A stretch of DNA of 64,000 bases from Clostridium grantii DSM 8605 (GTDB lineage Bacteria; Bacillota; Clostridia; Clostridiales; Clostridiaceae), in the NCBI RefSeq assembly GCF_900129965.1, contig NZ_FQXM01000002.1, positions 310,001 to 374,000 of the forward strand. The letters run 5' to 3'. The position numbers were made by a program, and so were the translations under genes. Shown in pieces: positions 50,664 through 60,638 of this stretch. The notes below the pieces were generated by a model that worked only from the letters and a program-made list of their open reading frames with translations, did not search any database and was not told the origin of the DNA. The stretch's first letter is position 1, and the number at the start of each line of letters is the position of its first letter.

Positions 50664-51713
50664 GTGGATAGAAAGATGACAAAAAAAATACAAGTAGGGA
50701 ATATCTTCGTAGGAGGAGATTCACCTATCACAGTACAAAGTATGAATAATACAGATACTAGAAATATTGAAGCAACAGTGAAACAAATATTGGCTCTTGA
50801 AAGTGTGGGTTGCCAAATAACTAGATGCGCTGTTCCTGATTTAGATGCTGCAAGGGCATTAAGGAAAATAGTAAGTCAAGTTAATATACCAGTGGTTGCA
50901 GATATTCATTTTGATTATAAATTAGCTTTAGAATCAATAAAAAGTGGAGTGGATGCTTTAAGATTAAATCCAGGTAATATTGGTGATATAGAAAGAATCA
51001 AAGTTGTTGCTAGAGAAGCTAAGGCGAATAATATACCTATTAGAATAGGTGTTAATTCAGGATCTGTAGATAAAAAGATTTTAGATAAATATGGTGGAAT
51101 TTGTGCAGAAGCATTAGTTGATAGTGCTTTAGAACATGTTAATATTTTAGAATCTGTAGGGTTCTATGATATTGTTGTTTCCATAAAATCTTCCACTACT
51201 ATGGAAATGATAGAAAGCAATAGGTTGCTATCCGCGAAGGTAGATTACCCACTTCATTTAGGGGTTACAGAAGCAGGAACCCCTTGGAGAGGAAGTATAA
51301 AAGCCAGTATTGGAATAGGAACTCTTTTATGTGAAGGCATTGGAGATACATTAAGAGTATCTCTTACAGGAGATCCTTTAGAAGAAATTAAAGTGGGAAA
51401 ACAAATTTTAAAATCTATCGGATTGATAAACGAAGGTATTGAGTTTATTTCATGCCCAACCTGTGGAAGAACAGGAATTGACCTTATAAAAATTGCACAT
51501 GAAGCTGAAGATAGGTTGGCTAATTGTGATAAAAATATTAAGGTGGCTATAATGGGGTGCGTTGTTAATGGGCCTGGAGAAGCTAAAGGTGCAGACATAG
51601 GAATAGCTGGTGGAAATGGAGAAGGTTTAATTTTCAAAGGTGGAAAAATAATAAAAAAAGTTAAGGAAGAATTTCTTATTGATGAATTAATTAAGGAAAT
51701 TGAAAATATGTAG
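50664..51713 (+). CDS. ispG: 4-hydroxy-3-methylbut-2-enyl diphosphate synthase IspG
   Basis: IspG is the [4Fe-4S] enzyme for the penultimate MEP pathway step. Family segments are PITVQSMNNTDTRNIEATV, PVVADIHFDYKLAL, ALRLNPGNIG and GVNSGSVDKK. The cluster cysteines are in SCPTCGRTGIDL and MGCVVNGPGEAKGADIGIAG. The length is 349 residues. The start is a GTG after GGGAGGATG. With dxr two genes upstream, it gives this region a MEP-pathway theme. The terminator begins over its stop codon. Confidence 0.96.
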   Translation: MDRKMTKKIQVGNIFVGGDSPITVQSMNNTDTRNIEATVKQILALESVGCQITRCAVPDLDAARALRKIVSQVNIPVVADIHFDYKLALESIKSGVDALRLNPGNIGDIERIKVVAREAKANNIPIRIGVNSGSVDKKILDKYGGICAEALVDSALEHVNILESVGFYDIVVSIKSSTTMEMIESNRLLSAKVDYPLHLGVTEAGTPWRGSIKASIGIGTLLCEGIGDTLRVSLTGDPLEEIKVGKQILKSIGLINEGIEFISCPTCGRTGIDLIKIAHEAEDRLANCDKNIKVAIMGCVVNGPGEAKGADIGIAGGNGEGLIFKGGKIIKKVKEEFLIDELIKEIENM

Positions 51714-51735
51714 GTTTTAAGCCTACATATTTTTT
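51703..51735 (+). terminator. Terminator of the uppS-ispG operon
   Basis: AAAATATGTAGG (51703-51714) pairs with CCTACATATTTT (51722-51733), with a 7-nt loop, and is followed by more T residues. The left arm includes the ispG stop codon. Confidence 0.88.
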
Positions 51736-51763
51736 CACTTGAATTGCATGTAGGGAGGAAAAA

Positions 51764-54700
51764 ATGAATCAGAACTTTGTAAATTCTCTATTAGAAGACT
51801 TTAATAAAAATGAAATTCTTATGAATGATAAATTAAGAATAGAAAAAGTTCAGTTTTTATCTAAAAGCTGTAAGATGAAGGTTTATATAAAATCTCATAA
51901 CTCATTAAATGGTGAGAAAATAAGTGTACTAAAAAGTATAATTGCCAGTAAATTAAATGGATTTGAGAATATAGAATTAATAATAGCTAAAGATATTTCT
52001 AATGTGGATATATCAGAAATAGTAAATAAATACTGGGTAGATATTGTGGCAAAAATTTCTGAAGAAACACCATTGTGCAAAGAGTGTTTGATTGCAGCAG
52101 AAAAAAAATTAGATAACAATGTTCTTTCGTTGCATTTAGGGGAAGAATTTATATATACATTTTTAAAAGGTAAAAAAATTAATAATCATATTGAAAATTC
52201 TATTTTAGAAATGTTTGGAGCTAAAATAAAGGTTAATATTAGTTACAATAATAGTATTCAAACAATGGGAGCAGATTTCTTTAAAGAAAGAGAAAATAAA
52301 GAAAGAGAAATAATTACAAATATTATAAAAAATAAAGGTACCAATGAAAGCAAATCCTCAGATAAAAAAGATTCTCAGAAAACTTTCCAAAAAGATTTTA
52401 AAGGTAAGAGTAAGGATAAACAATTCTATAATAAAGAAGGAAAATCATCTGAAAATAATCCAAATGTAATTGTAGGCAGAGATTTTAATGGAGATACAAT
52501 AGAAATTTCTACAATAACTCAAACATCAGGGGTAGTTGCTATTTGTGGGGATATAATAAAAAGTGAAATTATAGAAACGAAATCAGGAAGAAAAATATTT
52601 GTATTTGATGTAACGGACTATACAAGTTCTATGACAATAAAATGTTTTCCAAGGCCAAAAGATACTGAAAAGATGGAAGAAGAAATAAAAAAAGGTATAA
52701 GAGTGAAATTAAGAGGAGAAGCTACCTTTGATACTTTTTCAAGAGAAGTTGTTATTATGGGAAGAGATATAATAAAAACAACTAAAATAGAAAAAATGGA
52801 TATATATGAAGAAAAAAGGGTTGAATTACATCTACACACTCAAATGAGTTCAATGGACGCTATTGCACCGGCTTCAAAATTGATTGAAAGAGCAGCTAAA
52901 TGGGGACATAAAGCAATTGGAATAACTGATCATGGTGTAGTTCAAGCTTTTCCAGAAGCCATGGATGCTGCAAAAAAATATAACATAAAAGTTTTATATG
53001 GAGTTGAAGCATATTTTGTGGATGATGGAGAACCTATAGCTATAAATTGTGATGAGAAAACTATTAAAGATAGTTTCACAGTGTTTGACATTGAAACCAC
53101 TGGTTTTTCTAGTGCTTATGATAAAATAATTGAAATAGGTGCAGTTAAAATTATAAATGGTGAAATTGTTGATAGGTTTAGTTATTTTGTTAATCCAGAA
53201 ACTAATATTCCTTTTAAAATCATTGAGTTAACTGGGATAAATAATGAAATGGTAAAAAATTCAGAGACCATTGAAAAAATATTGCCTAAGTTTGTTGAGT
53301 TTGCTAAAGGAACTGTTTTGGTAGCTCATAATGCCAGTTTTGATGTTTCTTTTATAAGAAAAAATATGAGTGATTTAAATATGAAGTTTGATTTTCCAGT
53401 ATTAGATACAATTCCTTTATCAAAATTTTTGTATCCAGAGTTAAAAAGATATAAATTAAATACTGTTTGTAAGTATTTGGGAATATCTTTGGAAAATCAT
53501 CATAGGGCTGTGGATGATGCTGAAGCTACTGCACTAATAGTACAGGAAAGTTTTAAAAGATTAAAAGAAAAAGCTATTGTTACTATTGAAGAATTAAATA
53601 AAGAGTATCTTGCTACCATTGATATAAAAAAGATGAATACCTATCATCTTATAATTTATGCTAAAACTCAAGCGGGATTAAAGAATCTTTATAAATTAAT
53701 ATCAACCTCAAATTTAGATTATTTTTTTAAAAGACCAAGATTATCAAAAAGTATTATTAATCAATATAGAGATGGATTAATCATTGGTTCGGCTTGCGAG
53801 GCTGGGCAAGTATTTTCTTCTGTTCTGCAAGGTAAATCAAGTGAAGAAATGCAAGAAATAGTAAAATTTTATGATTTTCTTGAAATTCAACCAACTGGAA
53901 ATAATGAATTTATGATAAAAAAGGGTATTGTAAAAAATGAAGACCAATTAAAAGAATTAAATATAAAGGTTGTGGAATTAGGGGAGAAATTTAATTTGCC
54001 GGTTGTTGCTACAGGAGATGTTCACTTTTTAGATGAAAAAGATTCTATATTTAGGGAAATATTAATGGCGGGTAAGGGTTTCAGCGACGCGAAAGACCAA
54101 CCACCTTTATATTTTAAAACTACCAACGAAATGATTAAGGAATTTGAGTATTTAGGAGAAGAGAAAGCAAAAGAAGTTGTAATTTATAATACAAATATGA
54201 TAGCGAACCAAATTGAGGATATACTACCTATACCAAAAGAAACTTTTCCACCTAAAATTGAGGGAGCAGACGATGACATTAGAAATATGACTATGCAAAA
54301 AGCAAAATCCATTTACGGAGACCCCTTGCCAGATATTGTACAAAAAAGGTTGGATAAAGAATTGAATTCTATTATTAGTAACGGATATGCTGTGCTTTAT
54401 TTAATTGCGCATAAGTTGGTTGCTAAATCTTTGGAAGATGGATATTTAGTTGGGTCAAGAGGGTCGGTTGGTTCTTCCTTGGTAGCTACCATGACGGATA
54501 TAACTGAAGTAAATGGATTACCAGCACACTATGTTTGTGAAAAATGTAAATATAGCCAATTTATAACAGATGGATCGGTATCATCAGGAGTGGATTTGCC
54601 AGATAAGGATTGTCCAAATTGTGGAGAAAATTTATATAAAGAAGGTTTTGATATTCCATTTGAAACATTTCTAGGTTTTGAGGGAGATAAAGAACCTGAT

Positions 54701-56119
54701 ATTGACCTTAATTTTTCTGGAGATAATCAAGCAGATATTCATCGATATACAGAAGTTTTATTTGGAAAAGGTCATACTTTTAAAGCAGGGACAATAGGAA
54801 CAATAGCAGAAAAAACAGCTTATGGATTTGTAAAAAAATATTTAGATGAAAACAATTCAAAAGTAACTACTGCTGAAATAAATAGACTTACAGCAGGCTG
54901 TACAGGTGTTAAAAGAACCTCAGGGCAACATCCAGGAGGAATAATGGTTGTACCTGCTGATAACGAAATTTATAACTTTTGTCCAATTCAACATCCGGCA
55001 GATGACCCTAATTCAGATATAATAACAACTCATTTTGATTATCATTCTATAAGCGGAAGATTGTTGAAATTAGATATTCTAGGACATGATGATCCTACTA
55101 TGCTTAGAATGTTAAAAGATATTACTGGTATTGATCCAACTACAGTGCCTATAGGGGATGAAAAGGTTCTTAGTTTGTTTACTGGTACTGATGCTTTGGG
55201 GATTACGCCAGAAGAATTGGGATGTCCCGTTGCTACTTATGGACTTCCGGAATTCGGAACAAAATTTGTAAGAGGAATGTTATTAGATACTATGCCTCAA
55301 ACATTCTCAGATTTAGTGAGAATTTCAGGGTTATCTCATGGAACGGATGTGTGGTTAAATAATGCACAATATTTTATAAAAGAAGGATTAACTACATTGA
55401 AAGATTGTATATCCACTAGAGATGACATAATGGTTTATTTGATTTATAAAGGATTGCCACCACAGGATGCTTTTACAATAATGGAAAAAGTAAGAAAAGG
55501 TAAAGGCTTAGGTGAAAAAGACGAAGAATTAATGAGACAAAATTCAGTGCCAGATTGGTATATAGAATCTTGCAAAAGAATTAAATATATGTTTCCAAAA
55601 GGCCATGCGGTTGCATATGTTATGATGGCAATGAGAATTGCTTATTATAAAGTTTATTATCCAGAAGCTTATTACTCAGCTTTTTTTACAGTAAGAGGGC
55701 TTGATGATTTTGATGCAGAATTAATTTGTAAGGGCGAGGATGCTATAAATTTAAAAATAAATGAGATAAATGAAATGGGTAATAATATAAGCCAAAAGGA
55801 AAAAGGCTTATTAACGGTGCTAGAATTATCCTATGAAATGTATAAAAGAAAAATAAATCTTTTGAGAGTAGATTTATACAAATCAGAGGCAACTAGATTT
55901 GTTATAGAAGAAAAAGGAATTAGACCTCCATTGAGTGCTTTAGCAGGTGTAGGAGTAAATGCAGCAAAAGCAATGGTTGAAGCCAGAATTCATGGAGAAT
56001 TTATTTCAAAAGAGGATTTAAGGTTAAGAACAAAGGTAACGAAATCAGTTATAGAAACTCTTTCAATTCATGGATGTATAAATGGATTACCAGATACAAA
56101 TCAGCTTTGCTTATTCTAA
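51764..56119 (+). CDS. polC: DNA polymerase III PolC-type
   Basis: PolC is the main replicative polymerase of low-GC Gram-positives. The 1451 residues follow the PolC order: N-terminal domain with an OB fold (GRDFNGDTIEIS onward), a PHP domain (VELHLHTQMSSMDA) into which a proofreading exonuclease is inserted (FTVFDIETTGFSSAYDKIIE, NASFDVSF, HHRAVDDAEAT), then the polymerase with the zinc site CEKCKYSQF/CPNCGENL, PDIDLNFSGDNQADIH and a C-terminal helix-hairpin-helix (LSALAGVGVNAAKAM). AGGGAGGAAA precedes the ATG. It is monocistronic here: it is followed by a separate promoter for rimP. Confidence 0.98.
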   Translation: MNQNFVNSLLEDFNKNEILMNDKLRIEKVQFLSKSCKMKVYIKSHNSLNGEKISVLKSIIASKLNGFENIELIIAKDISNVDISEIVNKYWVDIVAKISEETPLCKECLIAAEKKLDNNVLSLHLGEEFIYTFLKGKKINNHIENSILEMFGAKIKVNISYNNSIQTMGADFFKERENKEREIITNIIKNKGTNESKSSDKKDSQKTFQKDFKGKSKDKQFYNKEGKSSENNPNVIVGRDFNGDTIEISTITQTSGVVAICGDIIKSEIIETKSGRKIFVFDVTDYTSSMTIKCFPRPKDTEKMEEEIKKGIRVKLRGEATFDTFSREVVIMGRDIIKTTKIEKMDIYEEKRVELHLHTQMSSMDAIAPASKLIERAAKWGHKAIGITDHGVVQAFPEAMDAAKKYNIKVLYGVEAYFVDDGEPIAINCDEKTIKDSFTVFDIETTGFSSAYDKIIEIGAVKIINGEIVDRFSYFVNPETNIPFKIIELTGINNEMVKNSETIEKILPKFVEFAKGTVLVAHNASFDVSFIRKNMSDLNMKFDFPVLDTIPLSKFLYPELKRYKLNTVCKYLGISLENHHRAVDDAEATALIVQESFKRLKEKAIVTIEELNKEYLATIDIKKMNTYHLIIYAKTQAGLKNLYKLISTSNLDYFFKRPRLSKSIINQYRDGLIIGSACEAGQVFSSVLQGKSSEEMQEIVKFYDFLEIQPTGNNEFMIKKGIVKNEDQLKELNIKVVELGEKFNLPVVATGDVHFLDEKDSIFREILMAGKGFSDAKDQPPLYFKTTNEMIKEFEYLGEEKAKEVVIYNTNMIANQIEDILPIPKETFPPKIEGADDDIRNMTMQKAKSIYGDPLPDIVQKRLDKELNSIISNGYAVLYLIAHKLVAKSLEDGYLVGSRGSVGSSLVATMTDITEVNGLPAHYVCEKCKYSQFITDGSVSSGVDLPDKDCPNCGENLYKEGFDIPFETFLGFEGDKEPDIDLNFSGDNQADIHRYTEVLFGKGHTFKAGTIGTIAEKTAYGFVKKYLDENNSKVTTAEINRLTAGCTGVKRTSGQHPGGIMVVPADNEIYNFCPIQHPADDPNSDIITTHFDYHSISGRLLKLDILGHDDPTMLRMLKDITGIDPTTVPIGDEKVLSLFTGTDALGITPEELGCPVATYGLPEFGTKFVRGMLLDTMPQTFSDLVRISGLSHGTDVWLNNAQYFIKEGLTTLKDCISTRDDIMVYLIYKGLPPQDAFTIMEKVRKGKGLGEKDEELMRQNSVPDWYIESCKRIKYMFPKGHAVAYVMMAMRIAYYKVYYPEAYYSAFFTVRGLDDFDAELICKGEDAINLKINEINEMGNNISQKEKGLLTVLELSYEMYKRKINLLRVDLYKSEATRFVIEEKGIRPPLSALAGVGVNAAKAMVEARIHGEFISKEDLRLRTKVTKSVIETLSIHGCINGLPDTNQLCLF

Positions 56120-56141
56120 ATGGAGAAAATTAACTAAAAAC

Positions 56142-56170
56142 TTGAATTTCTTTTATTTATATGATATAAT
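56142..56170 (+). promoter_or_regulatory. Predicted promoter of the rimP-nusA-infB operon
   Basis: TTGAAT (56142-56147), a 17-bp spacer and TATAAT (56165-56170) with TGA before the -10. Transcripts would begin near 56177 and then meet two hairpins before rimP. Confidence 0.78.
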
Positions 56171-56201
56171 GATATAGAATTTTACTTATATTAACTAGCA
56201 G

Positions 56202-56262
56202 AAGAGTGGGCATAAGCCCGCTCTTTCTATTTAAGTAAACGCAACGTAAGTTGCGTTTTTCG
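56202..56262 (+). terminator. Tandem hairpins in the rimP leader, probable attenuator
   Basis: First hairpin: AAGAGTGGGC (56202-56211) with GCCCGCTCTT, loop ATAA, followed by TCTATTT. Second: AAACGCAAC (56237-56245) with GTTGCGTTT (56250-56258), loop GTAA, followed by TTCG. Both resemble intrinsic terminators and lie between the promoter and rimP, so they should attenuate the operon. They would also stop read-through from polC. Confidence 0.8.
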
Positions 56263-56311
56263 TTAGTTTAAATAAAAAAGAACCATAAAAATTGAATATT
56301 GGAGGTAAAGT

Positions 56312-56773
56312 ATGAGTAATTACAAAATTTCTGATGAATTATTTAACCAAATAAAGAATGTAGTTATTGAAACTGGTTTTGAATTCTATTATGTAGAATA
56401 TGTAAGGGAAGAAAATGAAAACTATTTAAGAGTTTATATTGATAGTGAAGAAGGAATAACTTTTGATAATTGCGCAGCGGTAAGTAAATCGGTGGGGGTT
56501 TTATTAGATGAAACAGACCCTATAAGCGATGCATATTATTTAGAGGTTTCTTCTCCAGGCGTAGAAAGAACACTATTTAATGATAAACATCTTGAACTTA
56601 ATATAGGTAAAGAAGTAAAAATTAAATTATCTAAGATTTTTAATGGTAGCAAGAAATTTGAAGGCGAACTTTTATCTTTTGATGAAATCAATATATGTAT
56701 AAAAAGTAAGGGTGCGAAAATTTCTATTCCAAGACAAAATATTAAAAAAGTTACTTTGAAAATAGAATTTTAG
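56312..56773 (+). CDS. rimP: Ribosome maturation factor RimP
   Basis: RimP assists 30S maturation. The 153-residue protein has the two-domain pattern with LRVYIDSEEGITFDNCAAVS, YLEVSSPGVERTLF, and a C-terminal SH3-like domain ending RQNIKKVTLKIEF. TTGGAGGTAAAG precedes the ATG. It heads the classic rimP-nusA-rnpM-infB operon. Confidence 0.95.
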   Translation: MSNYKISDELFNQIKNVVIETGFEFYYVEYVREENENYLRVYIDSEEGITFDNCAAVSKSVGVLLDETDPISDAYYLEVSSPGVERTLFNDKHLELNIGKEVKIKLSKIFNGSKKFEGELLSFDEINICIKSKGAKISIPRQNIKKVTLKIEF

Positions 56774-56790
56774 GGGGGTTAAACAAAAAA

Positions 56791-57840
56791 ATGAATGCTG
56801 AATTTATCGAAGCACTAAAAGAAATAGTTATGGAAAAAGGCATTAGTGAAGATTTGATATTTGAAACAGTTGAAGATGCTTTAGTTTCGGCTTATAAGAA
56901 AAACTATGCAAAAGTTGGAGGAAATCTTCAAACGGTTAAGGTTACTATAAACAGGGAAAATGGCGAATTACACGTTTATACATCTAAGAAAGTTGTTGAG
57001 GAAGTAGAAGATCCATTAAATACAATCTCGCTAGAAGCGGCAAGAGAGATAAGTCCAAGATTTGATATTGATGATATTGTAGATCTTGAAAGTACACCGA
57101 AAAGTTTTGGTAGAGTGGCTGCACAAACAGCAAAACAAGTGGTTATTCAAAGAATCAAAGAAGCAGAAAGAAAAGTAATTTATGACGAATTTATCTCAAT
57201 GGAGTTTGACATAATTACAGGAACAATTATTAGAAAAGAAAAAAACAATGTATTTGTAGACCTTGGAAAAATTGAAGCCATACTTGCTCCAACTGAGCAA
57301 ATAAAGGGTGAAGAGTATAATTTTAATGAAAAGCTAAAACTATATATTGCGGAAGTTAAAAAAACTACTAAAGGGCCACAAATTGTTGTTTCTAGAACTC
57401 ATCCGGGATTAATAAAAAGATTATTTGAACTTGAAGTTCCAGAAATATACTCAGGAGTAGTGGAAATTAAGAGTATTTCAAGAGAAGCAGGATCAAGAAC
57501 AAAAATTTCTGTTCAATCTCATGATGAAAATGTAGATGCTACTGGAGCATGTGTAGGACCAAAAGGTGTTAGGGTTCAAACAATAGTAAATGAATTGAAA
57601 AATGAAAAAATTGATATAATAAAATATGATAAAATGCCAGAAATTTATATCGCCAATTCTTTGAGTCCTGCAAAAGTAGTAGAAGTTTCTATAAATGAAA
57701 ACAACAAATCAGCAAAAGTTGTTGTTGCAGACAATCAACTTTCACTAGCAATTGGTAAAGAAGGCCAAAATGTTAGACTTGCTGCGAAACTCACAGGATG
57801 GAAAATTGACATTGTTAGCGAATCACAAGTTTCACTTTAA
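56791..57840 (+). CDS. nusA: Transcription termination/antitermination protein NusA
   Basis: NusA modulates pausing and intrinsic termination. The N-terminal polymerase-binding domain covers about 1-130 (EDLIFETVEDALVSAYKK), then comes an S1 domain (about 135-200, GTIIRKEKNNVFVDLGKIEA) and two KH domains (ATGACVGPKGVRVQTIV and IGKEGQNVRLAAKLTGWKI). The length of 349 residues is the short form without the acidic repeats of E. coli. GGGGGG precedes the start by about 12 bp. In Bacillus NusA represses its own operon through a leader terminator, and a candidate is present here. Confidence 0.97.
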   Translation: MNAEFIEALKEIVMEKGISEDLIFETVEDALVSAYKKNYAKVGGNLQTVKVTINRENGELHVYTSKKVVEEVEDPLNTISLEAAREISPRFDIDDIVDLESTPKSFGRVAAQTAKQVVIQRIKEAERKVIYDEFISMEFDIITGTIIRKEKNNVFVDLGKIEAILAPTEQIKGEEYNFNEKLKLYIAEVKKTTKGPQIVVSRTHPGLIKRLFELEVPEIYSGVVEIKSISREAGSRTKISVQSHDENVDATGACVGPKGVRVQTIVNELKNEKIDIIKYDKMPEIYIANSLSPAKVVEVSINENNKSAKVVVADNQLSLAIGKEGQNVRLAAKLTGWKIDIVSESQVSL

Positions 57841-57882
57841 TATTCTCCTAGAATAATTATTTGAAAAGGAGGGAAATTAAGT

Positions 57883-58164
57883 ATGAATAATAGAAAGATA
57901 CCTATGAGAATGTGTACGGGATGCATGGAAATGAAACCTAAAAAAGAGTTGATTCGTGTAGTTAAAAATAAAGAAAATGAAGTTTCAATTGATTTAGTAG
58001 GTAAGAAACCAGGGCGCGGAGCTTATATTTGTAAAAATATTAATTGTTTAGATAAAGCAATTAAGTCTAAAAGATTAGATAAGAATTTGGAAGTTAAAAT
58101 TAACGATGAAGTTTATGGAAAATTAAAAGAAGAAATTAATGAAAATGAAAATGTGGATAATTAA
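57883..58164 (+). CDS. rnpM: RNase P modulator RnpM (YlxR)
   Basis: The 93-residue protein is in the YlxR family, recently reported in Bacillus to bind RNase P RNA and renamed RnpM. It has RMCTGCMEMKPKKELIRVV, KKPGRGAYICKN and a basic C-terminal helix. AAAGGAGGGAAAT precedes the ATG. The neighbour normally found next, the L7Ae-like ylxQ gene, is absent: infB follows directly. Confidence 0.92.
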   Translation: MNNRKIPMRMCTGCMEMKPKKELIRVVKNKENEVSIDLVGKKPGRGAYICKNINCLDKAIKSKRLDKNLEVKINDEVYGKLKEEINENENVDN

Positions 58165-58188
58165 TTATCCTACGCGGGGGTGCATAAT

Positions 58189-60273
58189 TTGACAAAAATA
58201 AGAGTACATGAATTAGCGAAAGAATTAGATGTAAGTAGTAAAGAATTAATATCGGTTTTAGAAGAAGAGTTTAGCATTATAGTAAAGAATCACATGAGTG
58301 TTCTTGACGAAGAAGATGCGGCGCTTATTAAAGAAATTTTTGCAGACAAAGAGAAGAAAACAACTTCAGCAGATGATGAGGGCTTAGTAAGTGTAGTAGA
58401 CGAATATGAAAATGAAGTTGATAAAAAAATCAGCATAGAAGAAAAGAAAAACAGAAATAAAACTAAAAAATCTAAAGGTAAAAAAAGTGACGAAACAGAT
58501 GAAGAGGAAGTTTCTGATTCAATAGAAATTGGTGAAACTATTACTGTAAAAGAATTTGCTGATAAAATTCATAAACCAATTACAGAAGTTATAAAACAAT
58601 TAATGTTTACAGGAGTTATGGCTGCTATAAATCAAGAAATTGATTTTGAAACAGCAGAGAAAGTATCGGAAAGATTAGAAGTTCAATTAATTAAAAAAAT
58701 TGAAGTAATTAATGCTGTTGGAGAAGTAGAGGAAGAAGTGGAATTCGAATCTGAAGGAAATGAAAAAAGACCTCCAGTTGTAACTGTTATGGGACACGTT
58801 GACCACGGAAAAACGTCTATATTGGATGCTATTAGAAAAGCAAAAGTTACAGAATCAGAAGCAGGTGGAATTACACAACATATTGGTGCTTATACAGTTC
58901 AATTAAATGGTGAGAAAATAACTTTCTTAGATACACCAGGCCATGCAGCGTTCACAACAATGAGATCTAGAGGAGCACAAATTACAGATATAGTTATTCT
59001 AGTTGTTGCAGCAGATGACGGAATAATGCCTCAAACAAGAGAAGCTATTAACCATTGTAAAGCGGCTAATGTTCCTATGATTGTTGCTATAAATAAAATG
59101 GATAAAGAAGGAGCTAATCCTGATAAAGTTAAGCAAGAGCTTACAGAATACAATCTTCTTGCAGAAGATTGGGGTGGAGATGTAATATGTGTACCAGTTT
59201 CAGCACATACTAAAGAAGGTTTAGATACATTACTTGAAATGGTATTATTAACAGCTGAAATGGAAGAATTAAAAGCTGATTCTAAGAGAAAATCTAAAGG
59301 TACAGTTATTGAAGCAAAACTTGATAAAGGAAGAGGCCCAGTAGCGTCTTTACTTGTTCAAAATGGTACATTGCATGTAGGAGATTCAATTATAGTAGGA
59401 TCAACTTATGGTAGAATAAGAGCTATGTTTGATGATAAAGGGAAAAATATTAAAAGTGCAGGACCATCAATTCCAGTAGAAATTTTAGGATTATCTGATG
59501 TTCCAGCAGCCGGAGATAGATTTAATGAAGTTAAAGATGAAAAAACTGCTAGAAATATGGCAGATAAAAGAAAAGAAAAAATAAGAGAAGAGAGAATCAA
59601 CTCAACTAGCAGAGTTTCACTTGAAGAATTATATAATCAAATAAAAGAAGGAAAAGTTAAAGAATTAGATGTAATTGTTAAAGCTGACGTTCAAGGATCT
59701 GTGGAAGCTATAATTAGTTCTTTAGAAAAATTATCTACAGATGCTGTAAAAGTTAGAGTTATTCATGGCGCAGCAGGAGCTATAAACGAAACAGATATTA
59801 CGCTTGCTTCAGCATCAAATGCTATTGTAATTGGATTTAATGTAAGACCAGATAGTAATGCTGCAGCTTTAGCTGAAACAGAAAATGTTGATATAAGAAC
59901 TTATAGAGTTATATATAACGCTATTGATGATGTTAAATCAGCTATGATAGGTATGCTTGAGCCAGAGTTTAAAGAAGAAGTTGAAGGAACAGCAGAAGTT
60001 AGAATGACTTATAAAATTTCTAATGTAGGTACAGTTTCAGGATGTTATATTACAAATGGTAAAGTAACTAGAACAAGTAAAATAAGAGTAGTTAGAGAAG
60101 GTATAGTAGTTGCTGAAACTGAAATGTCTTCATTGAAGAGATTTAAAGATGATGCAAAAGAAGTAGCTCAAGGGTACGAATGTGGTATCACATTAGAGAA
60201 ATTCAATGATATAAAAGAAGGGGACATATTCGAAGCCTTCAAAATAATTGAAATAAAACCTAAAGAGCTATAA
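58189..60273 (+). CDS. infB: Translation initiation factor IF-2
   Basis: IF-2 brings fMet-tRNA to the 30S subunit. The N-terminal IF2_N motif is KIRVHELAKELDVSSKELI, followed by a charged, variable linker. A second IF2_N-like segment is near residue 120 (ITVKEFADKIHKPI). The G domain has GHVDHGKTS, DTPGHAAF and NKMD, followed by domains II-IV. The length is 694 residues, short for IF-2 because of the short linker. I place the start at the TTG at 58189, 6 bp after GGGGGTG; the GTG at 58180 is inside that site. It is 24 bp from rnpM. Confidence 0.96.
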   Translation: MTKIRVHELAKELDVSSKELISVLEEEFSIIVKNHMSVLDEEDAALIKEIFADKEKKTTSADDEGLVSVVDEYENEVDKKISIEEKKNRNKTKKSKGKKSDETDEEEVSDSIEIGETITVKEFADKIHKPITEVIKQLMFTGVMAAINQEIDFETAEKVSERLEVQLIKKIEVINAVGEVEEEVEFESEGNEKRPPVVTVMGHVDHGKTSILDAIRKAKVTESEAGGITQHIGAYTVQLNGEKITFLDTPGHAAFTTMRSRGAQITDIVILVVAADDGIMPQTREAINHCKAANVPMIVAINKMDKEGANPDKVKQELTEYNLLAEDWGGDVICVPVSAHTKEGLDTLLEMVLLTAEMEELKADSKRKSKGTVIEAKLDKGRGPVASLLVQNGTLHVGDSIIVGSTYGRIRAMFDDKGKNIKSAGPSIPVEILGLSDVPAAGDRFNEVKDEKTARNMADKRKEKIREERINSTSRVSLEELYNQIKEGKVKELDVIVKADVQGSVEAIISSLEKLSTDAVKVRVIHGAAGAINETDITLASASNAIVIGFNVRPDSNAAALAETENVDIRTYRVIYNAIDDVKSAMIGMLEPEFKEEVEGTAEVRMTYKISNVGTVSGCYITNGKVTRTSKIRVVREGIVVAETEMSSLKRFKDDAKEVAQGYECGITLEKFNDIKEGDIFEAFKIIEIKPKEL

Positions 60274-60287
60274 GAAAGGAGAACCTT

Positions 60288-60638
60288 ATGGCTAAATATA
60301 GACTGGGCAGAATAAATGAAGAAATGAGAAAAGAAATATCGGATATAATAAGAAATGATATCAACGATCATAGACTAACAGCCATGGTTAGTGTTACTAA
60401 AGTTGATGTTACAAATGATTTTAAGTATGCTAAAGTATTTGTCAGTGTATTCGGTAGTGAGGAGTCACAAAAAGAATCTCTTCAAGCCTTGAAAAGTGCA
60501 ACAGGACTTATAAGAAGAGAAGTGGGTCACAGAGTTAAATTAAGAATAACTCCTGAGATTATTATCGAATTAGATGAAAGTATAAAACAAGGTATGCATA
60601 TAAATAGTATCCTTGCTGATTTAAAGGAGAAAAAATAA
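60288..60638 (+). CDS. rbfA: Ribosome-binding factor A
   Basis: RbfA binds the 30S subunit during cold adaptation and 16S 5'-end maturation. The 116-residue KH-like protein has RLGRINEEMRKEISDIIRN, VSVTKVDVTNDFKYAKVFVS and RITPEIIIELDESIKQG. AGAAAGGAG precedes the ATG. Its stop codon overlaps the nrnA start by one base. Confidence 0.96.
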   Translation: MAKYRLGRINEEMRKEISDIIRNDINDHRLTAMVSVTKVDVTNDFKYAKVFVSVFGSEESQKESLQALKSATGLIRREVGHRVKLRITPEIIIELDESIKQGMHINSILADLKEKK

